Part shown: positions 50,925 to 59,856 of the stretch, piece after piece | Layout of the letters: every line of letters starts with the position of its first letter | Position numbering within the stretch: the first letter of the stretch is position 1 | NCBI GenBank assembly: GCA_949051815.1 | Contig: CARQVR010000004.1 | Span: 11,272 to 75,271, forward strand | Source: an uncultured Lachnospiraceae bacterium | Lineage (GTDB): Bacteria; Bacillota; Clostridia; Lachnospirales; Lachnospiraceae | Length of the DNA: 64,000 bases | Direction: 5' to 3' | Notes under the pieces: model-generated | Told to the model about the DNA's origin: nothing | The model's database searches: none | The model's input: the letters and a program-made list of their open reading frames with translations, nothing else | Translations under genes and position numbers: made by a program

Positions 50925-52476
50925 TTCCATCACCCTTTCTATTATGTGCCATAATACACTGCATAATTTTTTCCTGTGTCAGCTCCTCGTGATTCAATTC
51001 GCCTGCAATCTGTCCCTCGTTAATCACGTAAGTTCTGTCGCAGGTACCGATGATTTCCGGCATTTCGGAGGAGATAATGAGCACCGCCTTACCGGCCTTA
51101 GCCAGTTCATTTATGACACAGTAAATTTCATACTTCGCGCCCACGTCGATACCGCGGGTAGGCTCATCCAGAATCAGCACATCCGGCTGCGTCAGCATCC
51201 ACTTCGCCAGAACCACCTTCTGCTGGTTACCACCTGACAGAGAGCCAACGACCTGCTCGATGGAAGTCGCCTTGACATTGATCCTCTTCTTATACTCTTC
51301 CGCCGCAACGATCTCGTCATTTCCGTTAATCACGCCGTGCTTGGAAAAGAACTTCGGCCGCGCCGCTATCGTCATATTTTCCTTGATCTCGCCAATCAGG
51401 TTCAGACCGTACACTTTTCTGTCCTCGGACACATACGCGAGCTTGCTGTCAATCGCCTGCTTCACGTTTTTCATTTCCGCTGCTTTTCCGTTGATCTTAA
51501 CGGTACCGGAAATCTTCTGCCCGTAGCTGTGCCCGAATACGCTCATTGCAAACTCGGTACGCCCCGCGCCCATCAGTCCGGCCAGACCCACTACCTCGCC
51601 CGCTCTCACACTGATGTTAATATTTTTCAAAACCTGACGCTCCGCATCGTCGGGATGATAAACATTCCAGTTGCTGACTTCAAAAATGGTATCACCGATC
51701 TTAACGCCTTCACGCATCGGGTACCGGTTGGTCATTTCACGCCCTACCATGCCTTTAATCACACGGTCCTCGGACATGTCATCCTTCCCCTTAATCAAAG
51801 TCTCAATGGTCTTACCGTCACGGATAATCGTTACGGAGTCAGATACATATTCAATCTCATTTAACTTATGGGAAATAATAATACAGGTAATTCCCTGTTT
51901 CTTAAGCTCCAGCATAATATCAAGAAGCTTTTTACTCTCCTCGTCATTCAGTGCCGCTGTAGGCTCGTCGAGGATCAGAAGTTCTACCTTCTTAGCCATC
52001 GCCTTCGCAATTTCGATAAGCTGCTGCTTACCAACACCCAGCGAGTTAACCGGCACATTGACATCCTCATGTTCCAGACCTACCCTCGCAAGCATTTCCT
52101 GCGCGCGCTGTCTGGTCTTCGTCCAGTCAATAACTCCCTTTGCCGCCAACTGCTCATTGCCAAGAAACACATTCTCCGCCACTGAGAGAAGCGGACTCAA
52201 AGCAAGCTCCTGATGGATAATAACGATACCCTTTGCCTCACTGTCCCTCAGATTGTGGAACTTACATGTCTCCCCCTTGTACACAACATCGCCGGAATAT
52301 GTACCATGAGGCCAGACGCCCGAGAGAACATTCATCAGCGTAGATTTTCCCGCGCCGTTCTCACCGCAAAGAGCATGGATCTCCCCGCGTCTCACTTTCA
52401 GATTTACGTCATCCAGCGCCCGGACACCTGAAAATTCCTTGACAATGTGGTTCATTTCCAAGATGTAATCCGACAT
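50917..52476 (-). CDS. Monosaccharide ABC importer ATPase (MmsA/GguA type)
   Basis: A 519-residue double ATPase energising sugar import. The first half has Walker A GENGAGKST and Walker B LLILDEPTAAL; the second has a degenerate Walker A GLMGAGRTE, the signature LSGGNQQK and VLILDEPTRGID. One functional and one degenerate site is normal in this class. I chose the ATG at 52476, eight bases after GGGAG; an upstream in-frame start 25 codons earlier adds a non-conserved tail. It follows the binding-protein gene and overlaps the permease gene. Confidence 0.94.
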   Translation of the reverse strand: MSDYILEMNHIVKEFSGVRALDDVNLKVRRGEIHALCGENGAGKSTLMNVLSGVWPHGTYSGDVVYKGETCKFHNLRDSEAKGIVIIHQELALSPLLSVAENVFLGNEQLAAKGVIDWTKTRQRAQEMLARVGLEHEDVNVPVNSLGVGKQQLIEIAKAMAKKVELLILDEPTAALNDEESKKLLDIMLELKKQGITCIIISHKLNEIEYVSDSVTIIRDGKTIETLIKGKDDMSEDRVIKGMVGREMTNRYPMREGVKIGDTIFEVSNWNVYHPDDAERQVLKNINISVRAGEVVGLAGLMGAGRTEFAMSVFGHSYGQKISGTVKINGKAAEMKNVKQAIDSKLAYVSEDRKVYGLNLIGEIKENMTIAARPKFFSKHGVINGNDEIVAAEEYKKRINVKATSIEQVVGSLSGGNQQKVVLAKWMLTQPDVLILDEPTRGIDVGAKYEIYCVINELAKAGKAVLIISSEMPEIIGTCDRTYVINEGQIAGELNHEELTQEKIMQCIMAHNRKGDGNE

Positions 52477-52616
52477 TTTCCCAACTCCCTTCTCCATCTG
52501 TTTTTCTTGACAGCCCGGTTCCAACGGCATTCTGTTTTCGGGAAGCCGCATGGTTTCAGACTGTTGAAAAAGGGCGGCCGCAAAACTGCCGCCGCCCTCC
52601 TGAAAACTTATAAAAA

Positions 52617-53789
52617 TTACTCAGCTAACTGCTCCGCTGTGTAGTAACCGCCCTTTACAATGATTTCCTCATAGTTGGACTGGTCGACTGCTACAGGTGT
52701 GCACAGGTAAGAAGGAACTACAATCTTACCGTTGTCATACTGCTCGGTATCGTTGATCTCAGGCTCTGCACCCTCAAGCACTGCCTGTACCATGGTAACG
52801 CACTTCTCAGCCAAGAGACGGGTATCCTTGTAGATGGACATGGTCTGCTTGCCGGAGATAATGTTCTTGGTAGCCATCAGCTCTGCATCCTGACCAGTGA
52901 TCATAGGCCAGTTCTCGTCGGTGTAACCAGCGCCCTCAAGAGCTGCCTTACAGCCGTATGCGAAACCGTCGAAAGCGGTAGCGCAGATGTCAAGATCCTC
53001 GTCAGCGTAGAAACCTGTCAGATAGTTCTCACAGTTCTGCTGAGCGGTCTCCTGAGACCATCTTAAGATACATGTATCATCGAAAGAAGTTCTGCCGGAC
53101 TTACAAACAAGTGCGCCGTTGTCAAGGTAGGGCTGCAGAACCTCCATCAGACCCGCGTAAAGCATGTGAGCGTTGTTGTCATCAGGGGAACCCATGAAGA
53201 ACTCGATGGTCTTCGGATCCGCAGGATCAAGACCTGCATTTTCCTCAATGTACTTACCGATTGCGGTACCAACACCCTTGTTATCAAAGGTAGCATAGTA
53301 AGAAACTGCATCTGTGTTCATCAGCAGACGGTCGTAAGCGATGATCGGAATACCTGCTTCTTTCGCCTGTGCCTCTACGTTTACAAGCGCGTCAGAGTCG
53401 ATAGAAGCGATAACCAGACAGTTAACGCCGGAAGCGATCATGTTCTCAATCTGGGAAACCTGTGCCTGTACATCATCCTCTGCGTACTGAAGGTCTACCT
53501 CGTAGCCAAGAGCCTCGAGCTGCGCCTTCATGTTAGCGCCATCGTTGATCCATCTCTCGGAAGACTGGGTAGGCATTGCCACGCCAACCTTCTTGCCGCC
53601 AGTTGCTGCAGGAGCCTCAGCCGCATCTGCTGCGGGAGCTTCCTCTGCATCTGCTGCGGGAGCCTCCTCTGCTGCTGCAGGAGCCTCCGCTGCGGGAGCC
53701 GTTGTCTGTGCCTCACCGCCGCCACAACCAACAAGCATGGAAGCTACCATTGCTACACTTAAAAGTGTGCCTAAAACTTTCTTTTTCAT
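52617..53789 (-). CDS. ChvE-like sugar-binding lipoprotein
   Basis: A 390-residue substrate-binding protein. The lipoprotein signal (MKKKVLGTLLSVAMVASMLVGC, Cys22) is followed by an Ala/Glu/Pro linker to about residue 65, then a two-lobed Peripla_BP_4-type domain (VGVAMPTQSSERWIND start; DNNAHMLYAGLMEVLQPYL; VITGQDAELM-type segment). It fits the binding partner of MmsA/MmsB transporters, and context suggests L-arabinose. It is the first gene of the arabinose unit, with a perfect promoter and two AraR-like operators upstream. GGAGG lies about 11 bases before the start. Confidence 0.93.
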   Translation of the reverse strand: MKKKVLGTLLSVAMVASMLVGCGGGEAQTTAPAAEAPAAAEEAPAADAEEAPAADAAEAPAATGGKKVGVAMPTQSSERWINDGANMKAQLEALGYEVDLQYAEDDVQAQVSQIENMIASGVNCLVIASIDSDALVNVEAQAKEAGIPIIAYDRLLMNTDAVSYYATFDNKGVGTAIGKYIEENAGLDPADPKTIEFFMGSPDDNNAHMLYAGLMEVLQPYLDNGALVCKSGRTSFDDTCILRWSQETAQQNCENYLTGFYADEDLDICATAFDGFAYGCKAALEGAGYTDENWPMITGQDAELMATKNIISGKQTMSIYKDTRLLAEKCVTMVQAVLEGAEPEINDTEQYDNGKIVVPSYLCTPVAVDQSNYEEIIVKGGYYTAEQLAE

Positions 53790-53852
53790 GTTCTCTTTTT
53801 CCTCCCTTTAAAATAGTTGTTTCGCACAGTCAACTTGTCTACACGCGCCCGT

Positions 53853-53873
53853 AAGTTGTACACTATACAATTT
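53853..53873. promoter_or_regulatory. AraR-like operator in the binding-protein leader
   Basis: AAGTTGTA-CACTA-TACAATTT, one mismatch from a perfect 8-bp palindrome with a 5-base centre, downstream of the promoter. Confidence 0.6.
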
Positions 53874-53995
53874 GCCAATTTTTTTTAAACTTTTTGCTTT
53901 TAAAGAATCAGTAATTGGAACTTTTTGCTTAACCAGCGCTTAATATACAAATCATTCTGTACATTTTTACCACCATCTTCTCAGATGATATTTTC

Positions 53996-54024
53996 ATTAT
54001 ATCTATATGGCAATATATTGTCAA
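53996..54024 (-). promoter_or_regulatory. Consensus sigma-A promoter of the arabinose unit
   Basis: Minus-strand TTGACA (54019-54024), 17 bases, TATAAT (53996-54001): both boxes perfect. The leader is about 200 nt. Such a strong promoter fits control by a repressor. Confidence 0.92.
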
Positions 54025-54058
54025 TCTTTTTTATTCAGCATTTACATACATCTTGCGC

Positions 54059-54079
54059 AAGTTGTATAGTGTACAACTT
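54059..54079. promoter_or_regulatory. AraR-like operator upstream of the promoter
   Basis: AAGTTGTA-TAGTG-TACAACTT, perfect 8-bp arms, 34 bases upstream of the -35 box. With the site at 53853 it brackets the promoter, allowing loop-type repression. Confidence 0.7.
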
Positions 54080-54091
54080 GCAAACCGGGAA

Positions 54092-54134
54092 AAATAAAAA
54101 CACCCGCAGGCTCCGTCTCTCTCTGCGGATGTTT
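54092..54134 (-). terminator. Terminator of the chemoreceptor operon
   Basis: Minus-strand stem AAACATCCGCAG / CTGCGG-TGTTT (one mismatch) followed by a T-rich run, about 50 bases after the stop. Confidence 0.85.
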
Positions 54135-54183
54135 CTACATTATACTATATATACCGTGCCGCCGCCAGGTTTCCTGTCCTGTT

Positions 54184-55908
54184 TCAGATTTTAAACTCGC
54201 TCACCAGACCTTCCACGTCTCCGGTAAGTATGAGCAGTTTATCCATGGCTTCGGATACCTCTTCCAGATTAGCGGACTGTTCGGCCACGACCGCACTGAC
54301 TTCATTGATCTCCGTCACATTTCCGTCCGCAGCATCTTTAACGGTTCCCATGCTCTCCATGGCCTCTCTGATTCTGTCACTCAGAACCTCTACGCCGCTA
54401 ATGATATCCTCCACATTATTGTTGACCTCATCCGTACCCTCTGTAATAATCTCAAAGCTCTCTCTCGCTTCGCCCGTCATCTGGTTGCCCTTCTCAAGCT
54501 GTTCGAGGCTCTCCCTCAGCCGCGCCGTCATCTGATCGGCCTGTTTGCTGACAGCCTCGATCATCTTCCCGATATGAGCCGCAGCCGCCTGAGAATCATC
54601 CGCCAAATCCCGGATCTCCGTAGCCACTACCGCAAATCCTCTTCCCGCTTCTCCGGCTCTCGCCGCCTCAATGGATGCATTCAGGGAAAGCAGATTCGTC
54701 TGGGACGCGATGGAAGAAATGGACGCCAGCGCCTCCGTCATACCCTTCGTGTTTTCTCCGAAAGAAGCAAATACGCTCTCCATTTCCCGCATAGAACGGT
54801 TGACCTCCTGCATCTGCTCTACATAGGCCACGATTTTCTGCATACCGTCTCTGGCATTGTCTCTCGTCTTACCTGCATTTCCGTGAATCGCCTCGGCATA
54901 GTCAGCCACTTTTCCGGCTATGTTCCCCATGTCGCCGATCTGCTCCTGCGCGCGGCTGACTTCCTCCTGCTGTTTCTCCAAAGCAGCCAGCATCCCGTCC
55001 ACCGCATCCGCAATCCGGGTACCGCCCTGCGCATTCTCATCCACACTGTTATTGACCGTCGCGGTAGCCATTTTCAGCTCCGCCATATTCGCCGCCACTT
55101 TGCTGATCAGGTGCACCAGGCTCCCCTTCATCTTATTGAAAGCCGAAGCCGCGCGTCCTGCCTCGTCTCTGCCCTTTACTTTGATATCCTCACCCGTCAG
55201 ATTTCCCTCTGACATAACAGTAAGACTTTTCTGGAGCTGTATAATCGGCGCAGTCATGCTCTGTGTCAGAACAAACGCTGCCGCTATGACTATAATTGCC
55301 GTAACTACAACGGCCGCCCCGATCATGGTGAGCGTGCGCCTGAAATCATTCTGAATCTCATCGACGATCAGCTCACTCCTCGCTATCTCGGAAGCCAGAA
55401 GCATTTCCGCACTGGAGCTGACAAAACTCATACCACCGCTCATGTCCTGCGCAGCGTTCAGGCCCGCAGCAGAATAGGCTGCGCCACAGGCGGCCTGCAA
55501 TTCACGGAAAGACGCAATAAATTTCCCGGTTTCGGACGCAAACTTATCATACTGGTTGCGCATTTCCGAGTACTCCGCCTCCTGAGGAACGTTCTCTCCT
55601 ACCTCCGCCACATACTGTTCCATCGTGTCAATCACTTCCACATGTCCGCTCGAAGCGATATCCCCGCCTGTACTGCATTTCACGACAACAGTGCGCCCCA
55701 GATAGGAAGCGTTATCCTTGACGAAAGTCACCTTGCTGATGCTGTCAAGGATCTGGGAATACTGCGCGTTATACTGACTGGCCCTGCTGATCACCACCAC
55801 CATCAGCGCTACAAGCACAATCAGCGTACCCAGAATGCAGGCATTGATTTTCAGTCTGATGCCCGCCCCCTTACCGCTCTTCATCTTCATCTGTTTCTCC
55901 ATCTGCAT
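54184..55908 (-). CDS. Methyl-accepting chemotaxis protein 1
   Basis: A membrane chemoreceptor of about 574 residues. Order: transmembrane helix (about 20-40), extracytoplasmic helical sensor of about 150 residues, transmembrane helix (about 205-228), HAMP, then a long signalling coiled coil whose tip contains EIRDLADDSQAAA after SLNASIEAARAGEAGRGFAVV, the CheW/CheA contact. No pilin- or energy-sensor signature is seen. The ATG at 55908 follows AAGGAG by seven bases; another at 55890 is possible. Either overlaps the end of the small membrane protein gene, implying coupling. The ligand is unknown. Confidence 0.92.
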   Translation of the reverse strand: MQMEKQMKMKSGKGAGIRLKINACILGTLIVLVALMVVVISRASQYNAQYSQILDSISKVTFVKDNASYLGRTVVVKCSTGGDIASSGHVEVIDTMEQYVAEVGENVPQEAEYSEMRNQYDKFASETGKFIASFRELQAACGAAYSAAGLNAAQDMSGGMSFVSSSAEMLLASEIARSELIVDEIQNDFRRTLTMIGAAVVVTAIIVIAAAFVLTQSMTAPIIQLQKSLTVMSEGNLTGEDIKVKGRDEAGRAASAFNKMKGSLVHLISKVAANMAELKMATATVNNSVDENAQGGTRIADAVDGMLAALEKQQEEVSRAQEQIGDMGNIAGKVADYAEAIHGNAGKTRDNARDGMQKIVAYVEQMQEVNRSMREMESVFASFGENTKGMTEALASISSIASQTNLLSLNASIEAARAGEAGRGFAVVATEIRDLADDSQAAAAHIGKMIEAVSKQADQMTARLRESLEQLEKGNQMTGEARESFEIITEGTDEVNNNVEDIISGVEVLSDRIREAMESMGTVKDAADGNVTEINEVSAVVAEQSANLEEVSEAMDKLLILTGDVEGLVSEFKI

Positions 55909-56194
55909 CCACATACTCCTTCTTTATCAGTTTTTTCGCCGAAAGAATCAGGATTGCGCCGCCTGCCGCCACAAAGACAACAATCGCAGCCGCAATTAAT
56001 ATTCTGTCGTTCCCTGTAGTTTCCCCGAATCCCCGTATCAAACCGTAAGCCAGATACAGCACATAAGCCGACACCAGTATACGGAGCGTAAGACCGACTT
56101 TTGTATCGCCTCCTTTTCCACTCCTTTTTGTATCTCCGCCGCCGGATGCCTCTTCCGTGTCAGACGGCCCCTTTTCCATTAAGTTTTCGCTCAA
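55871..56194 (-). CDS. Small two-helix membrane protein between chemoreceptors
   Basis: A 107-residue protein with a charged N-terminus rich in Gly, Lys and Glu, two transmembrane helices (about residues 36-54 and 66-84) and an acidic tail ending DGETDEDEER. I do not recognise a family. It lies 29 bases after chemoreceptor 2 and overlaps chemoreceptor 1, so it is co-expressed with both; an accessory role in the receptor array is possible but unsupported by motif. Confidence 0.65.
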   Translation of the reverse strand: MSENLMEKGPSDTEEASGGGDTKRSGKGGDTKVGLTLRILVSAYVLYLAYGLIRGFGETTGNDRILIAAAIVVFVAAGGAILILSAKKLIKKEYVDADGETDEDEER

Positions 56195-56223
56195 CTCCTC
56201 TTCCTCCGTCCTGTTCCCCGAGC

Positions 56224-57942
56224 CTATCCTTCAAAGCATGCCGTCTGCTCGGACAGATGACTTACCACGCCGGAAACCTGATTCAGCGCTTCTACAATGC
56301 CCTTCATATTTTCCGCAAGCGCCGCCGTGTTATCCACTACGCCGCCGACGCCCTGTGCGCTCTCTCTTACATTGCTCGTAATATTCTCATTCGATTCAGC
56401 CACCGAGCGCATCATTGATCCGATGTTCTCCATGGAATCGCGCATTTCGCCCATCATCCGGTCTACCGTAATAGAATCGTTCAGGTACTGCTCGCCGGTA
56501 CGCTCCAGAATCTCGTAGTCCGGCATTACACGCTCATTAATGAATTTCACCAGGCTGCCCGCGTTCTCCGCCAGCGTCATAACCGCTGCCACCACGCCTG
56601 CGGAAATCTGCTGGATATTTCCGGCCGTCTGCTTCGAGCTGTCTGCAAGCATACGGATCTCTTCGGCCACCACCGCGAAGCCCTTACCGGCCTCGCCCGC
56701 TCTCGCCGCCTCTATGGACGCATTCAGCGCAAGCAGATTCGTCTTAGACGCAATGCTCAAAATATCCGCCGTCAGATTTCCGATCTTTTCAATCTGTCTG
56801 CTATCCTCAATGGACGCGTTCAAAGACACATCAAATTCTTTTATCATGCCATCCGCCGTAGCGCGGCTTTCCTGTGCCAGCTTACGCAGCTCCTCGGCGC
56901 GGCTTCGGATCTCCTCCGCAAACTTCGTGCCGTTTACCGCCTGATCCACCATGTTCCCGACGGAAGCCTCCGCCTCTCTGGTATTCTCGCTGACATAGCC
57001 GACCGTAGCGGACACTTCCTCCATGCTGGCGGCCAGCTCTTCCATCGTAGCCGAGGTATCGCTGGCATTCTGGTTCGTCTCCTCCACCACTTCATTGACA
57101 TGGAGCTGCTGCCTGTTAATCTCATCGCTGCAGGAGATCACCCCGCCGATCACATCCTGCAATATATCCAGAAATTCATTGACACCCGTGGCCAGTACCG
57201 CAATCTCGTCCTTCGTCTGCACAGGCACTCTCTCGGTAAGGTTTCCTTTATTGTTATGTATGTCTTCGATCATTCCGTTGATAACCTGAGCGATCTTCTG
57301 AATCGGCATTACAATAATGCGGTGCGCAATGACCATAACCAGAACCGCCGTCACAATCAGAAGTACAATGACCGAAACAATCAGCACATAGGAACCATCC
57401 GCTTTTCCCTGCAGATACACCTTGCCGGCGGCAAGCTCTGTGTCAGAAAACTCCAGCAGATCGTTCATGCTGTTGTCGATGGTATTATTTAACATACCGA
57501 GATTATTAGCAATCAGGTTATTGGCGCGTTCCTTGTCACCCGACCTGCTCAGCTCCACGATATTATCCACATATGTATCGAAACTGGCAAGTCGGCCCTC
57601 CAGCGAATCGTAAACTCCCTGCGCTTCCTCCGTGTTAATCTTCGCCTTATAGGCTTCCATGGATTCCCACATCTGCGTCCGGCTCTCCAGAATATCCTCC
57701 GCGCGCTTATCCATCGTCCGCAGCAGCTTGGCGTTCACATGTGCATACACATTCATATACATGTCCAGATAGTCCTCGTAGATACCATGGATCAGATTGA
57801 TCTTTTCTACCTCATTGTTCATAATATCCTGACTGCCCTGAGAAATCGCCGTCATGCTGTTGGCCAAAAGTCCCAGCGAAATAATGGAAATCAGTGCAAG
57901 CACAATGATGGCAGACGCAAATTTAAACCCAATCTTCTTCAT
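56224..57942 (-). CDS. Methyl-accepting chemotaxis protein 2
   Basis: A 572-residue chemoreceptor with a short cytoplasmic start (MKKIGFKF), a first transmembrane helix, a four-helix-bundle type sensor of about 150 residues, a second transmembrane helix (VLIVSVIVLLIVTAVLVMVI), HAMP, and the signalling domain with ALNASIEAARAGEAGKGFAVVA EEIR at the tip. The start at 57942 is decided by GGAGG seven bases upstream; a longer frame lacks a site. It heads a three-gene unit with the small membrane protein and chemoreceptor 1. The ligand is unknown. Confidence 0.93.
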   Translation of the reverse strand: MKKIGFKFASAIIVLALISIISLGLLANSMTAISQGSQDIMNNEVEKINLIHGIYEDYLDMYMNVYAHVNAKLLRTMDKRAEDILESRTQMWESMEAYKAKINTEEAQGVYDSLEGRLASFDTYVDNIVELSRSGDKERANNLIANNLGMLNNTIDNSMNDLLEFSDTELAAGKVYLQGKADGSYVLIVSVIVLLIVTAVLVMVIAHRIIVMPIQKIAQVINGMIEDIHNNKGNLTERVPVQTKDEIAVLATGVNEFLDILQDVIGGVISCSDEINRQQLHVNEVVEETNQNASDTSATMEELAASMEEVSATVGYVSENTREAEASVGNMVDQAVNGTKFAEEIRSRAEELRKLAQESRATADGMIKEFDVSLNASIEDSRQIEKIGNLTADILSIASKTNLLALNASIEAARAGEAGKGFAVVAEEIRMLADSSKQTAGNIQQISAGVVAAVMTLAENAGSLVKFINERVMPDYEILERTGEQYLNDSITVDRMMGEMRDSMENIGSMMRSVAESNENITSNVRESAQGVGGVVDNTAALAENMKGIVEALNQVSGVVSHLSEQTACFEG

Positions 57943-58266
57943 GTATCTCCCTCCCAGACATATCATTTCAAATATAGTATATTTTGCTATGTATCTGTTT
58001 TGTATCCTGCTAAGTATACCATATTTTGTTGCACAAAGATAGACCCCTCTCAAGAATAATTATGACATTTCCACAAAGGAATGCGGCTTTCAGACGATTA
58101 CTTCTCTTCCTCCGGGTCAGACTCCGCGAACCGTTTTTCCAAAGCCGGATATCAACCGGCTTGCATTTTAAGCAGGCGGTCCCACCGAAAGGCGACAGGA
58201 TATATCTCCCGCCTCCTTTCGGCTCTGTTTTTTGCCTTACCGTTATTTTCTTTATGATAAGAGACA
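57943..58266. other. Gap upstream of the chemoreceptor operon
   Basis: Holds a large inverted repeat (CCGAAAGGCG at 58185 with its imperfect partner at 58210-58222), with a T-run only on the plus strand. No terminator for the dehydrogenase gene and no convincing promoter for the chemoreceptors could be assigned, so read-through is possible. Confidence 0.4.
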
Positions 58267-59259
58267 CTATTTTACCGCTTCACTGCCCACACGGTTAACC
58301 AGAGGCAGCCCGTTTTCCAGCGCATAGGCATTTTCCAGCGTCACTTTGGCAATCGCCTGCATCGCTTCCCTCGTGAAAAATCCCATATGCGAAGTGATCA
58401 GCACATTCGGGAAGGTCATGAGTCTGGCCAGATTTTCATCCCGCATAATCTCATTGGACTTATCCTCATAGAAAATGCCTTCTTCCTCCTCATAAACATC
58501 CAGCCCGACGCCGCCGAATTTACCGGCCACGAGTCCGTCAATCAAAGCATCCGTGTCAATCAGGGCACCGCGGGAGGTATTGACCAGATATACGCCGTCC
58601 TTCATTTTTGCGATTGTGTCTGCATTGACCAGATGCTTTGTCTCCGAGGTAAGCGGACAATGCAGGGAAATCACGTTAGATCGTTCCATCAGCTCCTGCA
58701 CCGACACATATTCCACGTCCAGATCTTTGTTTGGATAGGGGTCGTAAGCCAGAACTTCCATGCCAAATCCGTTGCAGATGCGGATCATGGCCTGCCCGAT
58801 TTTACCCGTCCCCACAATTCCGGCTGTCTTTCGGTAAAAATCCACGCCCATCAGTCCATGCAGACTCATGTTAAATTCTCTCGTCCGGTTATATGCCTTG
58901 TGCGTATAGCGGTTCACGGTCATAAGCATCGTCATGGCAAATTCCGCCACCGCCTCCGGGGAATAGCTCGGCACGCGTAGCACCTGAATTTTATCCTCAG
59001 CCGCCTTCACATCCACGTGATTGAATCCCGCGCTTCGCAGGAGAATTGCCTTTACATGCATGTCATAAAGCTGCTTAATCATTTCGGCGTTCACATAGTC
59101 ATTTACAAAAATGCAGACCGCGTCAAAGCCTTTTGCAAGGGAGACGGTCTCCTCATGAAAAGGCACCTCATAAAAGCGGATTTCAAAGCCATACTCCTTG
59201 CCCATAGGCTCAAACCAGATTCTGTCATAGGGTTTCGTACTAAAAAAAGCAATCTTCAT
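58267..59259 (-). CDS. D-lactate dehydrogenase (2-hydroxyacid dehydrogenase family)
   Basis: A 330-residue NAD-dependent D-2-hydroxyacid dehydrogenase. The nucleotide motif GIVGTGKIGQAMI is near residue 150, NTSRGALIDTDAL carries the active-site Arg, a Glu follows, and SHMGFFTREA the catalytic His. The N-terminus MKIAFFSTKPYDR is typical of fermentative D-lactate dehydrogenases of the LdhA type, reducing pyruvate to D-lactate and regenerating NAD+. With the PFL locus this gives mixed fermentation. The ATG at 59259 has GGAG seven bases upstream. Confidence 0.93.
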   Translation of the reverse strand: MKIAFFSTKPYDRIWFEPMGKEYGFEIRFYEVPFHEETVSLAKGFDAVCIFVNDYVNAEMIKQLYDMHVKAILLRSAGFNHVDVKAAEDKIQVLRVPSYSPEAVAEFAMTMLMTVNRYTHKAYNRTREFNMSLHGLMGVDFYRKTAGIVGTGKIGQAMIRICNGFGMEVLAYDPYPNKDLDVEYVSVQELMERSNVISLHCPLTSETKHLVNADTIAKMKDGVYLVNTSRGALIDTDALIDGLVAGKFGGVGLDVYEEEEGIFYEDKSNEIMRDENLARLMTFPNVLITSHMGFFTREAMQAIAKVTLENAYALENGLPLVNRVGSEAVK

Positions 59260-59302
59260 AAATTTTCTCCACCTTTCCAAAATGTATAGTATAGAGTATA
59301 TA

Positions 59303-59336
59303 CAAAAAACCGCCTTGCCATCCAGCGTCAGCGGTT
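59303..59336 (-). terminator. Terminator of the small exported protein gene
   Basis: Minus-strand AACCGC / GCGGTT with some inner pairing and a T6 run. Confidence 0.6.
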
Positions 59337-59356
59337 ATCTGCCTCATTTCCGAATT

Positions 59357-59725
59357 TTAGTTCTCTCTGGAAGTCAGATTTTCGAAAAAGCTGCCGATGC
59401 TTTCCTTAATGCTTTCCAAAAATCCTTCTTTCGCACCCTCTACAGCGCTTTCAACCGCTTCCCCTATGGCTTCATCAGCCTGTTCTACGACGTCGCTAAT
59501 CTTCTCGTCGGCCTGCTCCACAACACCGCCGAGCTTTTCGTCCGCCTTTGCTACCGCTGCAGAGCCGTATTCGTCGTACATGTCCTTCACCTGATCCACA
59601 AGCTCTTCCGCTCCGGATCCGATATCCTCTATGGCAGGCTTTTCACCGTCGCGCATCTGTGTAAGAGCAAGACCCGCCACGCACAAAATCGCCAGCAGAC
59701 ACAACACTTTCATAAATTTTTTCAT
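59357..59725 (-). CDS. Small exported amphipathic-helical protein
   Basis: A 122-residue protein with a membrane anchor or signal peptide (residues 1-23, no lipobox Cys after it) and a long helical body with heptad-like repeats (LGGVVEQADEKISDVVEQAD, then EAIGEAVESAVEGA). I do not recognise a family. The repeated VVEQADE pattern suggests an amphipathic helix at the membrane surface. GGAG lies six bases before the ATG, and a terminator follows, so it is a single-gene unit. Confidence 0.7.
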   Translation of the reverse strand: MKKFMKVLCLLAILCVAGLALTQMRDGEKPAIEDIGSGAEELVDQVKDMYDEYGSAAVAKADEKLGGVVEQADEKISDVVEQADEAIGEAVESAVEGAKEGFLESIKESIGSFFENLTSREN

Positions 59726-59856
59726 ATATCACTCCCATGTCAGAGCCATTTACTGCGATAACACGCGTCGGAAATCTGGAGTTTTCCGAAGGAATACTCC
59801 GTTTCCTGACTGCGATCAAGGCATATCAGAGTCTCTGACTCAAGCCAACGCTTGTC

